Source: Rhodococcus sp. ABRD24
GTDB taxonomy: Bacteria; Actinomycetota; Actinomycetes; Mycobacteriales; Mycobacteriaceae
DNA: 64,000 bases
NCBI RefSeq assembly: GCF_004328705.1
Contig: NZ_CP035319.1
Span: 372,001 to 436,000, forward strand
Direction of reading: 5' to 3'
Below the pieces are notes generated by a model, which did not search any database, was not told where the DNA came from, and saw nothing but the letters and a program-made list of their open reading frames with translations. Below, piece by piece: positions 9,049 through 18,764 of the stretch (its first letter is position 1; every line of letters starts with the position of its first letter). Position numbers and translations under genes: made by a program.

Positions 9049-10980
9049 TCAGGTCGCCCTTCCCGGATGCCCCGCCAGTTCGGTGTCCGTGTAGTACTTC
9101 CCCAGTTCGTCGATGTCGAAGAGCGCCAGCAGATCCGGACGCATCGGCGCCTGCTCCTCCCGGGTGACGATCACGTCGGGTATCGCCGCACCGTCGCCGA
9201 GGGCCCGAACACCCGGCACCGTGCTGCACACCAGCAGCGTCGCCCGCCAGTCGGCATCCATCGACGGGTAGTCATCGCGGGTATGGCCGCCGCGGCTCTC
9301 CGTGCGCATCAGCGCGGCTCGCGCGACGCACTCGCTGACCAGCACCATGTTCCGCAGGTCCAACGCCAGGTGCCAGCCCGGGTTGAACTGGCGGTGCCCC
9401 TCGACGGTCACGCCGCCGATACGGGATTTGATCTCTTCGAGCTTCGCGATGGCCCGCTCGACCTCCTCCTCGTTACGGATGATGCCGACCAGGTCGTTCA
9501 TCGTCTGCTGCAACTCGGTGTGCAGGGTGTACGGGTTCTCGCCGAGCCCCTCGGCTGGCGGATCGAACGGTGCCAGCGCGGCCTCCGCCGCAGCCGTGAC
9601 ATCCGCGTCGGTGACCACGGGGCGCGCGGTGAGGGACTGCACGTAATCGGCGGCGCCCAGGCCTGCTCGTCTGCCGAACACCAGTAGGTCGGACAGCGAG
9701 TTACCACCGAGCCGGTTCGATCCGTGCATGCCGCCCGAGCATTCACCGGCCGCGAAAAGCCCTCGCACTGTGGATGATCCGCTGTCGGGATCGACCTCGA
9801 TCCCACCCATCACATAGTGGCAGGTGGGTCCGACCTCCATCTGCTCCTTCGTGATGTCGACATCGGCGAGCTCCTTGAACTGGTGGTGCATCGACGGCAA
9901 CCGCCGCACGATCTCCTCGGCCGGCATGCGGGACGCGATGTCGAGGTACACGCCACCGTGCGGGGTGGAGCGGCCCGCCTTCACCTCCGAGTTGATCGCC
10001 CGAGCAACCTCGTCACGCGGGAGCAGATCCGGGGTGCGGCGGTTGTTGTCCGGATCGTCATACCACTTGTCGGCCTCCTCCACGGTCTCCGCGTACTGGC
10101 CTTTGAACACCGCGGGGATGTACGAGAACATGAAACGCTCGCCGTCCACGTTCTTCAGTACGCCGCCATCTCCGCGTACGCCCTCGGTGACGAGGATGCC
10201 CTTGACGCTCGGCGGCCACACCATGCCGGTCGGATGGAACTGGACGAACTCCATGTTGATCAGATTCGCCCCGGCCCGCAGCGCCAACGCGTGCCCGTCG
10301 CCGGTGTACTCCCACGAGTTCGACGTCACCTTGAAAGACTTGCCGATGCCTCCGGTCGCCATCACGATCGCGGGGGCGTCGAACAGCACGAACCGCCCGG
10401 ATTCGCGCCAGTACCCGAAGGCCCCCGAAATCCGGTCGCCATCCTTGAGCAGTTCGGTGATGGTGCACTCCGCGAAGACCTTCACGCGCGCCTCGTAGTC
10501 GCCGGTCTCGGCGAAGTCTTCCTGTTGAAGCGAGACGATCTTCTGCTGCATCGTCCGAATCAGCTCGAGCCCGGTGCGGTCACCGACGTGTGCAAGTCGC
10601 GGATACGTGTGGCCGCCGAAGTTGCGCTGGCTGATCCGCCCGTCGGGCGTCCGGTCGAACAGCGCGCCGTACGTCTCGAGTTCCCAGACCCGATCGGGCG
10701 CCTCTCTCGCGTGCAGCTCCGCCATCCGCCAGTTGCCCAGGAATTTCCCACCGCGCATCGTGTCGCGGAAGTGCACCTGCCAGCTGTCCTTCGAGTTGGC
10801 GTTGCCCATCGCAGCAGCACACCCGCCCTCGGCCATCACCGTGTGCGCCTTCCCGAAGAGCGACTTGCACACCACGGCGACGGACAGGCCGCGTTCACGC
10901 GCTTCGATCACCGCCCGCAACCCGGCGCCCCCGGCACCGATCACCACTACGTCGTAGGTGTGCCGTTCGACCTCCGCCAC
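9049..10980 (-). CDS. sdhA: Succinate dehydrogenase flavoprotein subunit
   Basis: 643 residues. The Rossmann FAD motif VIGAGGAGLRAV lies near residues 13-24; His46 in FGKAHTVMAEGG is the expected covalent FAD attachment site. Substrate-site motifs follow, including HPTGM and GSNRLGGNSLSD. It oxidises succinate to fumarate at the cytoplasmic face of the membrane. The GTG start at 10980 is preceded by GAGGGGGAAC. It sits between the membrane anchor (gap of about 40 bp) and sdhB in one operon. Fumarate reductase flavoproteins are close relatives, but the mycobacterial-type context and actinobacterial background favour the oxidative enzyme. Confidence 0.95.
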   Translation of the reverse strand: MAEVERHTYDVVVIGAGGAGLRAVIEARERGLSVAVVCKSLFGKAHTVMAEGGCAAAMGNANSKDSWQVHFRDTMRGGKFLGNWRMAELHAREAPDRVWELETYGALFDRTPDGRISQRNFGGHTYPRLAHVGDRTGLELIRTMQQKIVSLQQEDFAETGDYEARVKVFAECTITELLKDGDRISGAFGYWRESGRFVLFDAPAIVMATGGIGKSFKVTSNSWEYTGDGHALALRAGANLINMEFVQFHPTGMVWPPSVKGILVTEGVRGDGGVLKNVDGERFMFSYIPAVFKGQYAETVEEADKWYDDPDNNRRTPDLLPRDEVARAINSEVKAGRSTPHGGVYLDIASRMPAEEIVRRLPSMHHQFKELADVDITKEQMEVGPTCHYVMGGIEVDPDSGSSTVRGLFAAGECSGGMHGSNRLGGNSLSDLLVFGRRAGLGAADYVQSLTARPVVTDADVTAAAEAALAPFDPPAEGLGENPYTLHTELQQTMNDLVGIIRNEEEVERAIAKLEEIKSRIGGVTVEGHRQFNPGWHLALDLRNMVLVSECVARAALMRTESRGGHTRDDYPSMDADWRATLLVCSTVPGVRALGDGAAIPDVIVTREEQAPMRPDLLALFDIDELGKYYTDTELAGHPGRAT

Positions 10981-11020
10981 GCGTTCCCCCTCTGTCGATA
11001 AAGCCGGTCCGGTACTGCTG

Positions 11021-11824
11021 TCAGTTGAACAAGCGCAGGTCGGAGATGGTGCCGCTCGCGACCAACATGATGTAGAAGTCGGTGATGATCAGCGTCGCCA
11101 GCGTGGTCCACGCGAGCTGCATGTGCCGGGTGTTGAGCTTGCTCACCCAGGTCCAGATCCGATAGCGGACCGGATGCGACGAAAAGTGCTTTAGCCGGCC
11201 GCCGGTGACGTGCCGGCACGAATGACAAGACAGCGTGTACGCCCACAGCAGGAGCACGTTGACCGTGATGATCAGGCTGCCGAGCCCGAGACCGAAACTT
11301 CCGTTCGGACCCTCGTACGCCCGCACCGCGTCGTACGTGTTGACCAGCGACACCACCAGCGCGACGTAGAAGAAGTAGCGGTGCGCGTTCTGCACGATCA
11401 GCGGCAGCCGAGTCTCGCCGGTGTACTTGGCGTGCGGTTCCGCGACCGCGCATGCCGGTGGCGCCAGCCAGATCGACCGGTAGTAGGCCTTGCGGTAGTA
11501 GTAGCAGGTGAGCCGGAAGCCGAGCAGGAACGGCAGTACCAGGAAGCCGAGTGGGATCCACATCGGAAGCTCACCGACCCACGTGCCGAAGTGGCTCGCG
11601 CCGGGTACACAGGATTCACTGATGCACGGCGAGTAGAACGGCGTCAGGTAGTGGTAGTCGTCCACCCAGTACGCGGTCCGGACGAACGAGCGGACGGTCG
11701 CGTACACCACGAAGACTGCGAGCCCGATCGTCGTGAGCAGCGGCGCCAGCCACCAGCGGTCGGTCCGTAGCGTGCGGGCGCCGATCAACGCCCGGGCCGG
11801 CGGCGGTGTGCCGAGCTCGGTCAC
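11021..11824 (-). CDS. Succinate dehydrogenase membrane anchor (Rv0249c-like)
   Basis: 267 residues with about five hydrophobic helices, beginning with LAPLLTTIGLAVFVVYATV near residues 27-45. Histidines that could ligate haem or face quinone occur in NAHRYFF and CHSCRHVTGG. A single large anchor replaces the usual SdhC/SdhD pair, as in mycobacterial Sdh1. The GTG at 11824 (start VTELGTPP) is chosen because it follows the upstream small gene closely (stop at 11836); a longer in-frame start at 11890 would overlap that gene. An extracytoplasmic loop carries two Cys (SPCISESCVPG), possibly a disulfide. Confidence 0.87.
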   Translation of the reverse strand: MTELGTPPPARALIGARTLRTDRWWLAPLLTTIGLAVFVVYATVRSFVRTAYWVDDYHYLTPFYSPCISESCVPGASHFGTWVGELPMWIPLGFLVLPFLLGFRLTCYYYRKAYYRSIWLAPPACAVAEPHAKYTGETRLPLIVQNAHRYFFYVALVVSLVNTYDAVRAYEGPNGSFGLGLGSLIITVNVLLLWAYTLSCHSCRHVTGGRLKHFSSHPVRYRIWTWVSKLNTRHMQLAWTTLATLIITDFYIMLVASGTISDLRLFN

Positions 11825-11835
11825 GCGCGGAGTCC

Positions 11836-12120
11836 TCACGCGTTCTCGTGTGGGTTGCCGCCGAGCCCCTCGTCGTCCGCGTCCTGCCACAGCGAGCGGT
11901 CATACGGGGTGTCCGGCACCTGCACACGCTCGGACGAGGCGCCCGTCGTCGGCCGCGGCGGTGATTCAGTCAGATCATGGGCATCGATATCGAGACGATC
12001 GACGTCGTTTGCGAGCCTGCGCACCACGGACGCGTCGCCGTAGACGTCCCGCAGCGACCCGACACACTCCCGCAGATGCCCGATCGTGCGCTGCAAATCC
12101 ATCACTTCGGTGGTGGTCAT
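11836..12120 (-). CDS. Small conserved protein leading the sdh operon
   Basis: 94 residues, soluble, charged and without a recognised domain. The N-terminal half looks helical (DLQRTIGHLRECVGSLRDVYG, Leu/Val heptads over residues 6-45), suggesting a short coiled coil; the C-terminal half is Pro/Asp-rich and probably disordered. The ATG at 12120 is chosen over an in-frame start five codons upstream. The gene is 11 bp from the membrane-anchor gene and is the first gene after the CRP-type site, so it should be co-transcribed with sdh. Function unknown; a role in Sdh assembly or regulation is only a guess from position. Confidence 0.65.
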   Translation of the reverse strand: MTTTEVMDLQRTIGHLRECVGSLRDVYGDASVVRRLANDVDRLDIDAHDLTESPPRPTTGASSERVQVPDTPYDRSLWQDADDEGLGGNPHENA

Positions 12121-12214
12121 CCGAACCTCCGACAAGCACTGGTCGATTTGTCGGCTCGATCAGCGTGGCGGAATAGGTAGTGCCGTCGGCCCGCCGCCCG
12201 ATCTGCCTACTCTT

Positions 12215-12230
12215 TGTGATGGCTATCACA
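12215..12230. promoter_or_regulatory. CRP/FNR-type operator upstream of sdh operon
   Basis: TGTGATGGCTATCACA matches TGTGA-N6-TCACA perfectly, the half-sites bound by mycobacterial CRP (Rv3676) and relatives. It lies about 95 bp upstream of the first gene of the sdh operon, in a position suited to activation or repression by cAMP-CRP. The centre is also nearly symmetric. Confidence 0.78.
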
Positions 12231-12240
12231 GTACGTCAAG

Positions 12241-12833
12241 GGTTGTCCCTGCGCCGGGATTAACCCTCGGGCGGTCCAAGATCAGGAATCCACGCCTCCC
12301 AGAGGCCGCTACCGCTGATCATTTGTTCCGGCAGGCCGGGCGGCTGAGCCATCCGATGGGGGAACGCAACCGCCGGATCCGCTCCATACACGATCTCCGA
12401 CATGCCCAGCATGCGGTCGTTGCGCCCGAACTCGCCACCCAGTGTTGGATCATCGGCCACGGGCTGACCTCACTCGTCGCAACCGGGCCGCTTGCGAGAG
12501 AGATTCTCGACTGCGGCGCGACCATGCTGACTGCTCTACTGATCCGCGCCGGCGACGAACCCGAGCAGTGCGGGACTTCTGTAGCACGGGGATGGGGAGC
12601 GTATCCGAACGATGAGGGCGCAGTTCGGCGGTAGCCCGGAGTTGGTGTGGTCGGCACTCCCCGTGTCGACCCACACCAAGATCAACGGTTCCGTGTTCGA
12701 ACTACTCACCTTCACAACCCCTCGGCATACCCGCGATCACAGCCGCACTCGCCCCGGTCAGCACCTCCATCGGATTCCTCATCCGGTCGGCCCGACTGAC
12801 CCAGAACCCTGCACGCTCTTCTCAGACACCGCT
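12241..12833. other. Gene-poor stretch, no supportable gene
   Basis: No frame here shows a recognisable domain, a good RBS and actinobacterial codon bias together. Short overlapping frames exist on both strands (for example minus 12260-12460, GTG start) but they are bounded by stops and have no recognised product. The stretch lies beside a decayed dehydrogenase gene and may itself be degraded coding DNA. Confidence 0.5.
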
Positions 12834-13605
12834 CTAGTTGCGGAGGTGGTCGATGAGTTTGGTTTCGGAGAGGTCGCCGTAGCCAGCTGCGACCAAGCAC
12901 TGGAAGATGTCGAGGGCGGTGTGGCCGAGGGCTGCGGGGGCACCAACGGCGTCGGCCAGTTCGACGCCGATTCGGGTGTCCTTCAGGCGAAGTGCCGCGG
13001 TGAAAGCGATATCGCGGCCGTGAGGTCCGTCGAGCATGAGCTTGCTCATGCGGATCACCGTGGGGCTCGCCGAGCTGCCCCGAGTGAGGGTGTCGGCGAC
13101 GGTGGCCAGGTCCAAGCCTGCGAGTTCCGCCGTGCGCAACGCCTCGGCGGTGGCGGCGATCTGAATCGAGCCGAGCAAGTTCTGGATGAGCTTGTAGGCG
13201 GTACCCGCCCCAACCTCACCGAAGTGAACAATTCTGGTGCACAACGGTTCCAGCATCGGGCGGGCAGCGGCCAGGTCGGCGGCATCCGCGCCGATGAAGA
13301 GGGTCAGCGTGCCGGCGGCAGCGGCGTCGGGCAGGCCGGTGACCGGCGAGTCCAAGTAGCGGAGGCCGTGCGCCGAAGCGTGTTTCGCCAACTAGACCAC
13401 CCAGGTCCGAGAGATGGTGGAGCACTCCACGGCGAAGGCGCCCGGCGCTGGGTCGCCAGCGAGGGCGCCGTCCGCGCCCAGCCAGACCGCACGCGAGACA
13501 TCGTCGTCGGCCACCATCGCGATGATCGCCTCGGCACCCTGCGCCGCCGCGCGAGGTGTGTCCGCCAGACATTCGGCCCAAACCCAGAAGCGCAATCCTC
13601 GCCAC
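12834..13605 (-). pseudogene. 3-Hydroxyisobutyrate dehydrogenase-like pseudogene
   Basis: The remnant begins at the GTG at 13605 with a Rossmann start (ARIALLGLGRM), then loses roughly 25 codons and the frame: the rest of the NAD domain continues in another frame (ADTPRAAAQGAEAIIAMVAD, then AVECSTIS). An in-frame TAG at 13392-13394 then splits it from the C-terminal domain, which is intact (YLDSPVTG; GAGTAYKLIQNLLGS, with the Lys that is catalytic in this family). Deletion, frameshift and nonsense change together mean no functional enzyme. Similar proteins act on beta-hydroxyacids with NAD(P). The neighbouring DUF2268 gene also carries an in-frame TAG. Confidence 0.85.
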
Positions 13606-13748
13606 CCGCCTGACGCTACTGCAACCGGATGAACGCGCAGGAAACAGAACTCGATAGCTCATGCCAGGCGCTCCTTGGTGGCCCTCGCGCACCGACACGA
13701 CACCGTGGAGGCAAGCGTGAGCGATTGTGGCTGATCCACATTCACCCG

Positions 13749-14633
13749 TCAGATGCGGCCGAGTGCCACGTCGATGATCTCTCGGCTCGAGATGTGGAGG
13801 GCATCAGCGGCAGTGCGGCCGGTCTTGGCGAGGTACGTATCGACCAGCCGGCTACCGACCGCGTATCCCGCGCCGGTCGGCAGACCGACAGGCTCACCGC
13901 CGAATCTCCTTGCCGCCGCATCGCCATGGATCCACGCAGTGAAGTTCTGCATTCCGGTCACTTCGAGTCCGGAGACGACCTTGGCAAAAACAGTTTCGTC
14001 CGAGAGGTGCGGTACGCCGATGAGGGAATAGCCGAGCTCGTCGCCATAGAGCTGCCGGGCGAACGCGTCAGCGAGGCCTTCGGAAACGACCTGTTCACCG
14101 ACGTTGACAACGGAGGGGTCCCATATCACTCCACCCGGACTGTAGCGGAGATTGTGGTTGAGCTCGTGCACGGCAGTCGCCTCGAGTCGGTCCAGGTTCT
14201 GCGGCGTAGGCCAGAAGGTCAGCGAGATGTAACCGAACGTACTTCCGTTCCCGCTCATGCCTTTCGCTGATTCCATGAAGTAGTCATTACCGGGATCGCC
14301 GAGCACTATGAGAACCGTGATGTCCGGTACCTCGATACTGGGCGTCGCCATGAGCTAAATGGCCAACGCATCGTCGAGAGCCCGCGAGATTCGTCCCCAC
14401 GCATCGGCATCATGCAACATCGCCAGCGCGTCACGGCACGCTTCATTCTCGCGGTCGGCTGGGAATCCGAAGCTCATCCGGTGCATCGCTTCGAGATCTA
14501 CCTCACCTGGGAAGAACCGGTACATACCCGCCATCGGAGTGAGCATCGCGGTGAGCCGCGCCGAGCGTTCCGCCGTCGGGGCCCGCAGCACCGTGTCCAT
14601 ACCGGTGAATGTGTCCAGAACTGTGATCGTCAT
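13749..14633 (-). pseudogene. DUF2268 putative zinc protease gene interrupted by TAG
   Basis: An N-terminal part (MTITVLDTFTGMDTVLRAP to RALDDALAI) and a C-terminal part are in the same frame, separated only by TAG at 14355-14357. The second part holds the zinc-protease motif HELNH (AVHELNHNLRYSPGG), a downstream Glu (VSEGLADAFARQLYG) and the rest of the DUF2268 domain. Total length is 295 codons including the TAG, about what I expect for an uninterrupted actinobacterial relative, so the TAG probably replaced a sense codon such as CAG. Reinitiation at the ATG at 14351 could yield a 200-residue protein that keeps HExxH. Family members are predicted metalloproteases of unknown substrate. Confidence 0.8.
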
Positions 14634-14817
14634 GACCCACAAGCTAAAGGCTGACGCTACGTGAGGCTCAAATCATGCCCTTTGCTGATCGTCCGCACTC
14701 GCCGCTCAGGTTGGGAAACATGACGGATCAATCGGATTCGCCTTCCTCCCGTGAAGGTCGCGCGCCCTGGTCCGGCATCACTCGCCACAGACCTGATCAC
14801 CCTCCGGACTCGCGACA

Positions 14818-15447
14818 GTGTCTAGACTCGACTCGGTGCTCATATGGATCAACGGCGCGTTCGGCGCAGGAAAGACACAAACTGCATTCGAATTGAATCG
14901 ACGCGTCCCGCATTCCCACATCGCCGATCCCGAACTCATCGGATTCGCTGTCCACAAGATGCTTCCGGCGTCCGAACGAGGCGACTTCCAAGACCGACCT
15001 CAGTGGCGGTCAGCGGTCGTCGCGACACTGGCCGATGCCGTCGCCGCCCACGACGGACCGGTGATCGTGCCGATGACGCTCGTCAACCCGGAGTATTTCG
15101 ACGAGATCATGACCGGTCTGTCCGCCGAAAACGTTGATGTCAAACACTTCTCACTGACTGCCTCGGCCGAAACTCTTCGCCATCGACTACGGACCCGCAG
15201 CGGCTACTGGCTGGGCCGCGCTGCAGGACGGGACGAAACGTGGGCAATGCAGCAAATCACCCGCTGCGTCGCCGCCCTGGGCACAGACCGATTCACCGAA
15301 CACGTCGACACCGACGATCGCACCATCGACGAGGTCGTCGAAGACATCGCGGCGCGTGCGGGCCTCCTCCTCACCCAACCGCGTCTTACGGCCACCCGCT
15401 ATCGACTCCGACGGGCCGTGGTCGGCATCCGCCACATCAGAACCTAG
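14818..15447 (+). CDS. TmrB-like P-loop ATP-binding protein
   Basis: 209 residues. Walker A GAFGAGKT lies at about residues 13-20, inside WINGAFGAGKTQTAFELNRR, a block closely resembling B. subtilis TmrB as I recall it (tunicamycin resistance). Other shared blocks are VIVPMTLVNPEYFDEI, the Arg-rich LRHRLRTR lid-like segment and the C-terminal IRHIRT. TmrB is an ATP-binding protein thought to bind tunicamycin and limit its entry; many homologues are annotated only as AAA or kinase-like proteins. The start could be the GTG at 14818 or the GTG at 14836, the latter giving a start almost identical to TmrB. It converges on bioD with a 37-bp gap. Confidence 0.8.
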   Translation: MSRLDSVLIWINGAFGAGKTQTAFELNRRVPHSHIADPELIGFAVHKMLPASERGDFQDRPQWRSAVVATLADAVAAHDGPVIVPMTLVNPEYFDEIMTGLSAENVDVKHFSLTASAETLRHRLRTRSGYWLGRAAGRDETWAMQQITRCVAALGTDRFTEHVDTDDRTIDEVVEDIAARAGLLLTQPRLTATRYRLRRAVVGIRHIRT

Positions 15448-15484
15448 GCAGCTGTACCGGGCCCGCCGAGAGGAGACCCGTCGA

Positions 15485-16174
15485 TCATCCAATCAGCGCG
15501 GCGAGCCAGTCGGGGTCGAACCACTCCGGGGCCGTCGACGCGAAACCGGCGGTGTCCGAACCCGCGACACCCGCGGGGACCCGCCCCACCAGCGGCGACC
15601 CCGTCACGGTTGCAATGTCTTCGACATTGCAACGCTCGGCGAGACCCGGTTCAGCGGGCCAGGAGCCGATCACGAAACCCCCGCACGGCACGCCCGCCGA
15701 CACCAGAGCCTCGGCGGTGAGCGCGCAATGGTTCAACGTGCCAAGGCCCGCGGCCGCGACCACCACCACCGGAGCCCTCACGTCCCCGGCGACGTCCCGC
15801 AGCGTGAAGCCGTCCCTGCCGAGCCGCACCAGCAGACCGCCGGCACCCTCCACCAGCGTCACGTCGTGGCGGGAATCGAGGTCCCGGATCGCCGCGACCA
15901 CCTCGTGACGGGTCAGCTGCGCCCGGCCGCTGCACCGAGCCGCGGTGTCCGGTGCCAACGGCTCGGGGTACCGCGCCAACTCCAATCCGGTGGCAACGCC
16001 CGCCAAGCGTGCCACCTCGGCCAGGTCGCCCGGCTCGCCATCGGCAACGCCGGTCTGCGCGGGCTTGCACACCGCGACGGTCCGGCCCAGCCTGCTGATC
16101 GCGGCCGCCAGCGCGGCCGTCACGACCGTCTTGCCGACATCGGTCGATGTCCCGGAGATGATCACGACACTCAT
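15485..16174 (-). CDS. bioD: Dethiobiotin synthetase
   Basis: 229 residues. The N-terminal P-loop [11 protein letters not shown] (about residues 8-18) and CKPAQTG (near 40) are BioD signatures; EGAGGLLV is the Mg/ATP-site motif. It makes dethiobiotin from 7,8-diaminopelargonic acid, CO2 and ATP in the cytoplasm. Its ATG overlaps the bioF stop by 4 bp (ATGA type), indicating translational coupling. It is the last gene of bioA-bioF-bioD. bioB, needed for the final step, is not in the window. Confidence 0.96.
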   Translation of the reverse strand: MSVVIISGTSTDVGKTVVTAALAAAISRLGRTVAVCKPAQTGVADGEPGDLAEVARLAGVATGLELARYPEPLAPDTAARCSGRAQLTRHEVVAAIRDLDSRHDVTLVEGAGGLLVRLGRDGFTLRDVAGDVRAPVVVVAAAGLGTLNHCALTAEALVSAGVPCGGFVIGSWPAEPGLAERCNVEDIATVTGSPLVGRVPAGVAGSDTAGFASTAPEWFDPDWLAALIG

Positions 16175-17334
16175 GCGGAAGTTCCCGCAGCATCCAGCGA
16201 AAGCACTTCAGCCAGAACGGATTCGATATGCGCTAGCTCATCGTCGGCAATCGTCGCGCGCGCGGTCAGCCGCAGCCGCGATGTGCCCTCCGGGACCGAC
16301 GGCGGCCGGAAGCAACCCACGTGCACCCCGCGTTCCCTGCACGCGTCGGCCGCGGCCAGCGCGGCCGACGGATCACCGAGAATGACCGACACCACCGCAG
16401 ATTCGGGGGCATCCGCCCCAGAAATCCGCGCCAGGTCACCCGCGCGCGCCAGCACCGCCGCCGCGCGCTCTGGTTCCCGGATCAGCACCGCGAGCGCGGC
16501 CCGCGCCGCACCCACCGCGGCAGGCGCCAGACCGGTATCGAAGATGAACGTGCGCGCGGCATCGATCAGGTGGGCGCGGACGCTGTCCGGTGCGAGCACC
16601 ACGCCGCCCTGGCTGGCCAGTGACTTCGACAACGTCGCGGTCACCACGATGTCCGGCTCCCCCGCCAGCCCCACCTCGTGCACGAGGCCGCGCCCCCCGA
16701 CGCCCCGAACACCGAGTCCGTGCGCCTCGTCCACCAGCAGCACCGCACCGTACTCGCGGCACACGCGGTGCATTGCCACGAGTGGCGCGAGATCGCCGTC
16801 GGCGCTGAACACCGAGTCCGTGAGCACCAGGGCACGTTCCTCGGCGCGGCCCGCGAGCGTCCGGCGCAAGAATTCGACGTCAGCATGGGGTGCAACCACC
16901 ACCCGCGAGCGAGACAGCCGGCATGCGTCCACCAACGAAGCATGCGCGCCCGCGTCCGAGACGATCAGCGAACCCGGGCCCGAAAGCGCCGTCACAGCAC
17001 CGAGATTCGCAGCATATCCGCTGGCGAACACGAGACCTGACTCGGTACCGACAAAGTCGGCGAGCTCCCGCTCGAGCCGCGCATGCTCGCGCGTCGTGCC
17101 CGTCACGAGGCGTGAACCCGTGGCACCACCGCCCCACCGCCGAACCGCCTCGACGGTGCCATCGATCACCTCAGGATGACGAACCAAACCGAGGTAGTCG
17201 TTGGACGCGAGATCGATCACCGTGTCGGCGTCACCGCGTGGACGCAACTCCCGGCGCAGCCCGGCGGCCCGCCGGTCGCGTGCGACGTCGTCCAGCCAGC
17301 TCAGTGCGTTGCCCTCGGTACCCACCCACAGCAC
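16171..17334 (-). CDS. bioF: 8-Amino-7-oxononanoate synthase
   Basis: 387 residues, alpha-oxoamine synthase family. [10 protein letters not shown] (near 43), the PLP lysine in [23 protein letters not shown] and [10 protein letters not shown] are typical. It condenses pimeloyl thioester with L-alanine to give 8-amino-7-oxononanoate. The GTG at 17334 is the longest start and lies one base from a 39-bp palindrome; the GTG at 17325 is an alternative. Neither has a Shine-Dalgarno sequence, because the upstream sequence is the palindrome itself. Leaderless initiation from an internal promoter or reinitiation after bioA would explain this. Confidence 0.95.
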   Translation of the reverse strand: MLWVGTEGNALSWLDDVARDRRAAGLRRELRPRGDADTVIDLASNDYLGLVRHPEVIDGTVEAVRRWGGGATGSRLVTGTTREHARLERELADFVGTESGLVFASGYAANLGAVTALSGPGSLIVSDAGAHASLVDACRLSRSRVVVAPHADVEFLRRTLAGRAEERALVLTDSVFSADGDLAPLVAMHRVCREYGAVLLVDEAHGLGVRGVGGRGLVHEVGLAGEPDIVVTATLSKSLASQGGVVLAPDSVRAHLIDAARTFIFDTGLAPAAVGAARAALAVLIREPERAAAVLARAGDLARISGADAPESAVVSVILGDPSAALAAADACRERGVHVGCFRPPSVPEGTSRLRLTARATIADDELAHIESVLAEVLSLDAAGTSA

Positions 17335-17335
17335 G

Positions 17336-17374
17336 ATACAAGCCCACTTGAACGGCGTTCAAGTGGGCTTGTAT
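17336..17374. promoter_or_regulatory. 39-bp perfect palindrome between bioA and bioF (putative BioQ operator)
   Basis: Two 19-base arms are perfectly complementary around a single central G. The core is TGAAC-GGC-GTTCA. From memory, the BioQ (TetR family) motif of Corynebacterium is TGAAC-N3-GTTAC, so the core fits. The palindrome starts one base from the bioF GTG and ends 4 bp from the end of bioA. In RNA it would fold into a strong hairpin over the bioF translation-initiation region. Confidence 0.72.
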
Positions 17375-17378
17375 GTAT

Positions 17379-18668
17379 TCACTCCAGTTGGCTCCGCGCC
17401 GCCGCAACCATGCCGGAGGTGATGCGGTCCAGTTCGTCCCGGTTGCAGATGTACGGCGGCATCGCATAGATCAGGTTCCGGAACGGTCGCAGCCACACCC
17501 CTGCCGCGACGGCCGCGTCGGTCGCGGTCGGCATGTCCACCGGCTGAGCGAGCTCGATCACGCCGATTCCGCCGAGCACCCGGACATCCAGGACACCGGG
17601 TACGTCACGCAACGGGGCAAGGCCCCGCTCGAGTCCCCTGCCGAGCGCCTCGACCTCGGCCCGCCAGTCCCGCGACAGCAGTAGTTCGACGGCGGCGACG
17701 GCGACCGCACACGCCATCGGGTTCGCCATGAACGTCGGCCCATGCATGATGCCGCCGCCCTCGCCCGCACTGATCACCTCGGCAACGGTCGCGGTACACA
17801 GCGTCGCAGCGAGTGTGAGATACCCACCGGTGAGCGCCTTACCGACGCACATGACGTCCGGAGCGAGGCCTGCGTGGTCGGCCGCGAACAACTCGCCGGT
17901 ACGGCCGAATCCAGTGGCGATCTCGTCGAACACGAGCAGCAGTCCGTGCTCGTCACACATGCGCCGCAGTTCCCGCAGGTAGTCGGGATGATGGAACCGC
18001 ATGCCGCCAGCACCCTGCACGATCGGCTCGACGATGATCGCGGCCAACTCGTCGCGGTGCTCGATCACGATGCGCTCGAACTCGCGAACATACTCCGGGT
18101 GGAAGTCGCGCGGCGGGACGGGCGCGAACCTCTGGCGGGTCAGCACGTCGGTCCACATCGAATGCATGCCGCCGACCGGATCGCACACGCTCATCGGGGC
18201 GAACGTGTCGCCGTGATAGCCGCCGCGCCACGTCAGTAGCCGGTGTTTCTCCGGCCGCCCGAGGCTGCGCCAGTACTGCAGGCACATCTTCACCGCGACC
18301 TCGACAGACACCGACCCCGAGTCGGAGAGAAACACCTTGTCGAGCCCGGCGGGGGTGATCTGCACGAGCAGTTCGGCTAACCGTGCGGCGGGGGCGTGCG
18401 TGAGACCGCCGAACATCACGTGGCTCATCCGGCCGAGCTGATCAATGACGGCAGCGTCGAGTACCGGGTGGCGGTACCCGTGCACTGCCGACCACCACGA
18501 ACTCATGCCGTCGACCAATTCGGTCCCGTCCGCAAGGGTGAGCCGGGCACCCTGCGCGGACTCGACCACGAGCGGGACCGTCGACGCAGGGAGCGCACCG
18601 TAGGGGTGCCACAGGTGTTCGGAGTCGAGCTCGACGATCCGGTCGGAAGTCAGGTGCATGGAGGTCAC
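17379..18668 (-). CDS. bioA: Adenosylmethionine-8-amino-7-oxononanoate aminotransferase
   Basis: 429 residues, class III PLP aminotransferase. The N-terminal HLWHPYGAL and the [15 protein letters not shown] block distinguish BioA from other class III enzymes; [21 protein letters not shown] and the PLP lysine in [11 protein letters not shown] follow. It converts 8-amino-7-oxononanoate to 7,8-diaminopelargonate, normally with S-adenosylmethionine as amino donor. First gene of bioAFD. The leader (18669-18843) contains CAGGAGG about 70 bases before the ATG at 18668, too far to serve it, and a tandem 15-bp repeat; an ATG three codons later is an alternative start. Confidence 0.96.
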   Translation of the reverse strand: MTSMHLTSDRIVELDSEHLWHPYGALPASTVPLVVESAQGARLTLADGTELVDGMSSWWSAVHGYRHPVLDAAVIDQLGRMSHVMFGGLTHAPAARLAELLVQITPAGLDKVFLSDSGSVSVEVAVKMCLQYWRSLGRPEKHRLLTWRGGYHGDTFAPMSVCDPVGGMHSMWTDVLTRQRFAPVPPRDFHPEYVREFERIVIEHRDELAAIIVEPIVQGAGGMRFHHPDYLRELRRMCDEHGLLLVFDEIATGFGRTGELFAADHAGLAPDVMCVGKALTGGYLTLAATLCTATVAEVISAGEGGGIMHGPTFMANPMACAVAVAAVELLLSRDWRAEVEALGRGLERGLAPLRDVPGVLDVRVLGGIGVIELAQPVDMPTATDAAVAAGVWLRPFRNLIYAMPPYICNRDELDRITSGMVAAARSQLE

Positions 18669-18764
18669 GTCGCACGACTGTAGGTGCAGAGCTCGGCTCC
18701 TCGCTCGGCAGGTCGTTCGGGCTGACTGCCGGCTCTACCTCCTGGGTGTGAGCACCGTTTCCAA

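Noticed and set aside
12260..12460. 66-codon minus-strand frame with protein-like composition
   Set aside because: No domain, start GTG without RBS, and a stop just upstream; not enough to call a gene.
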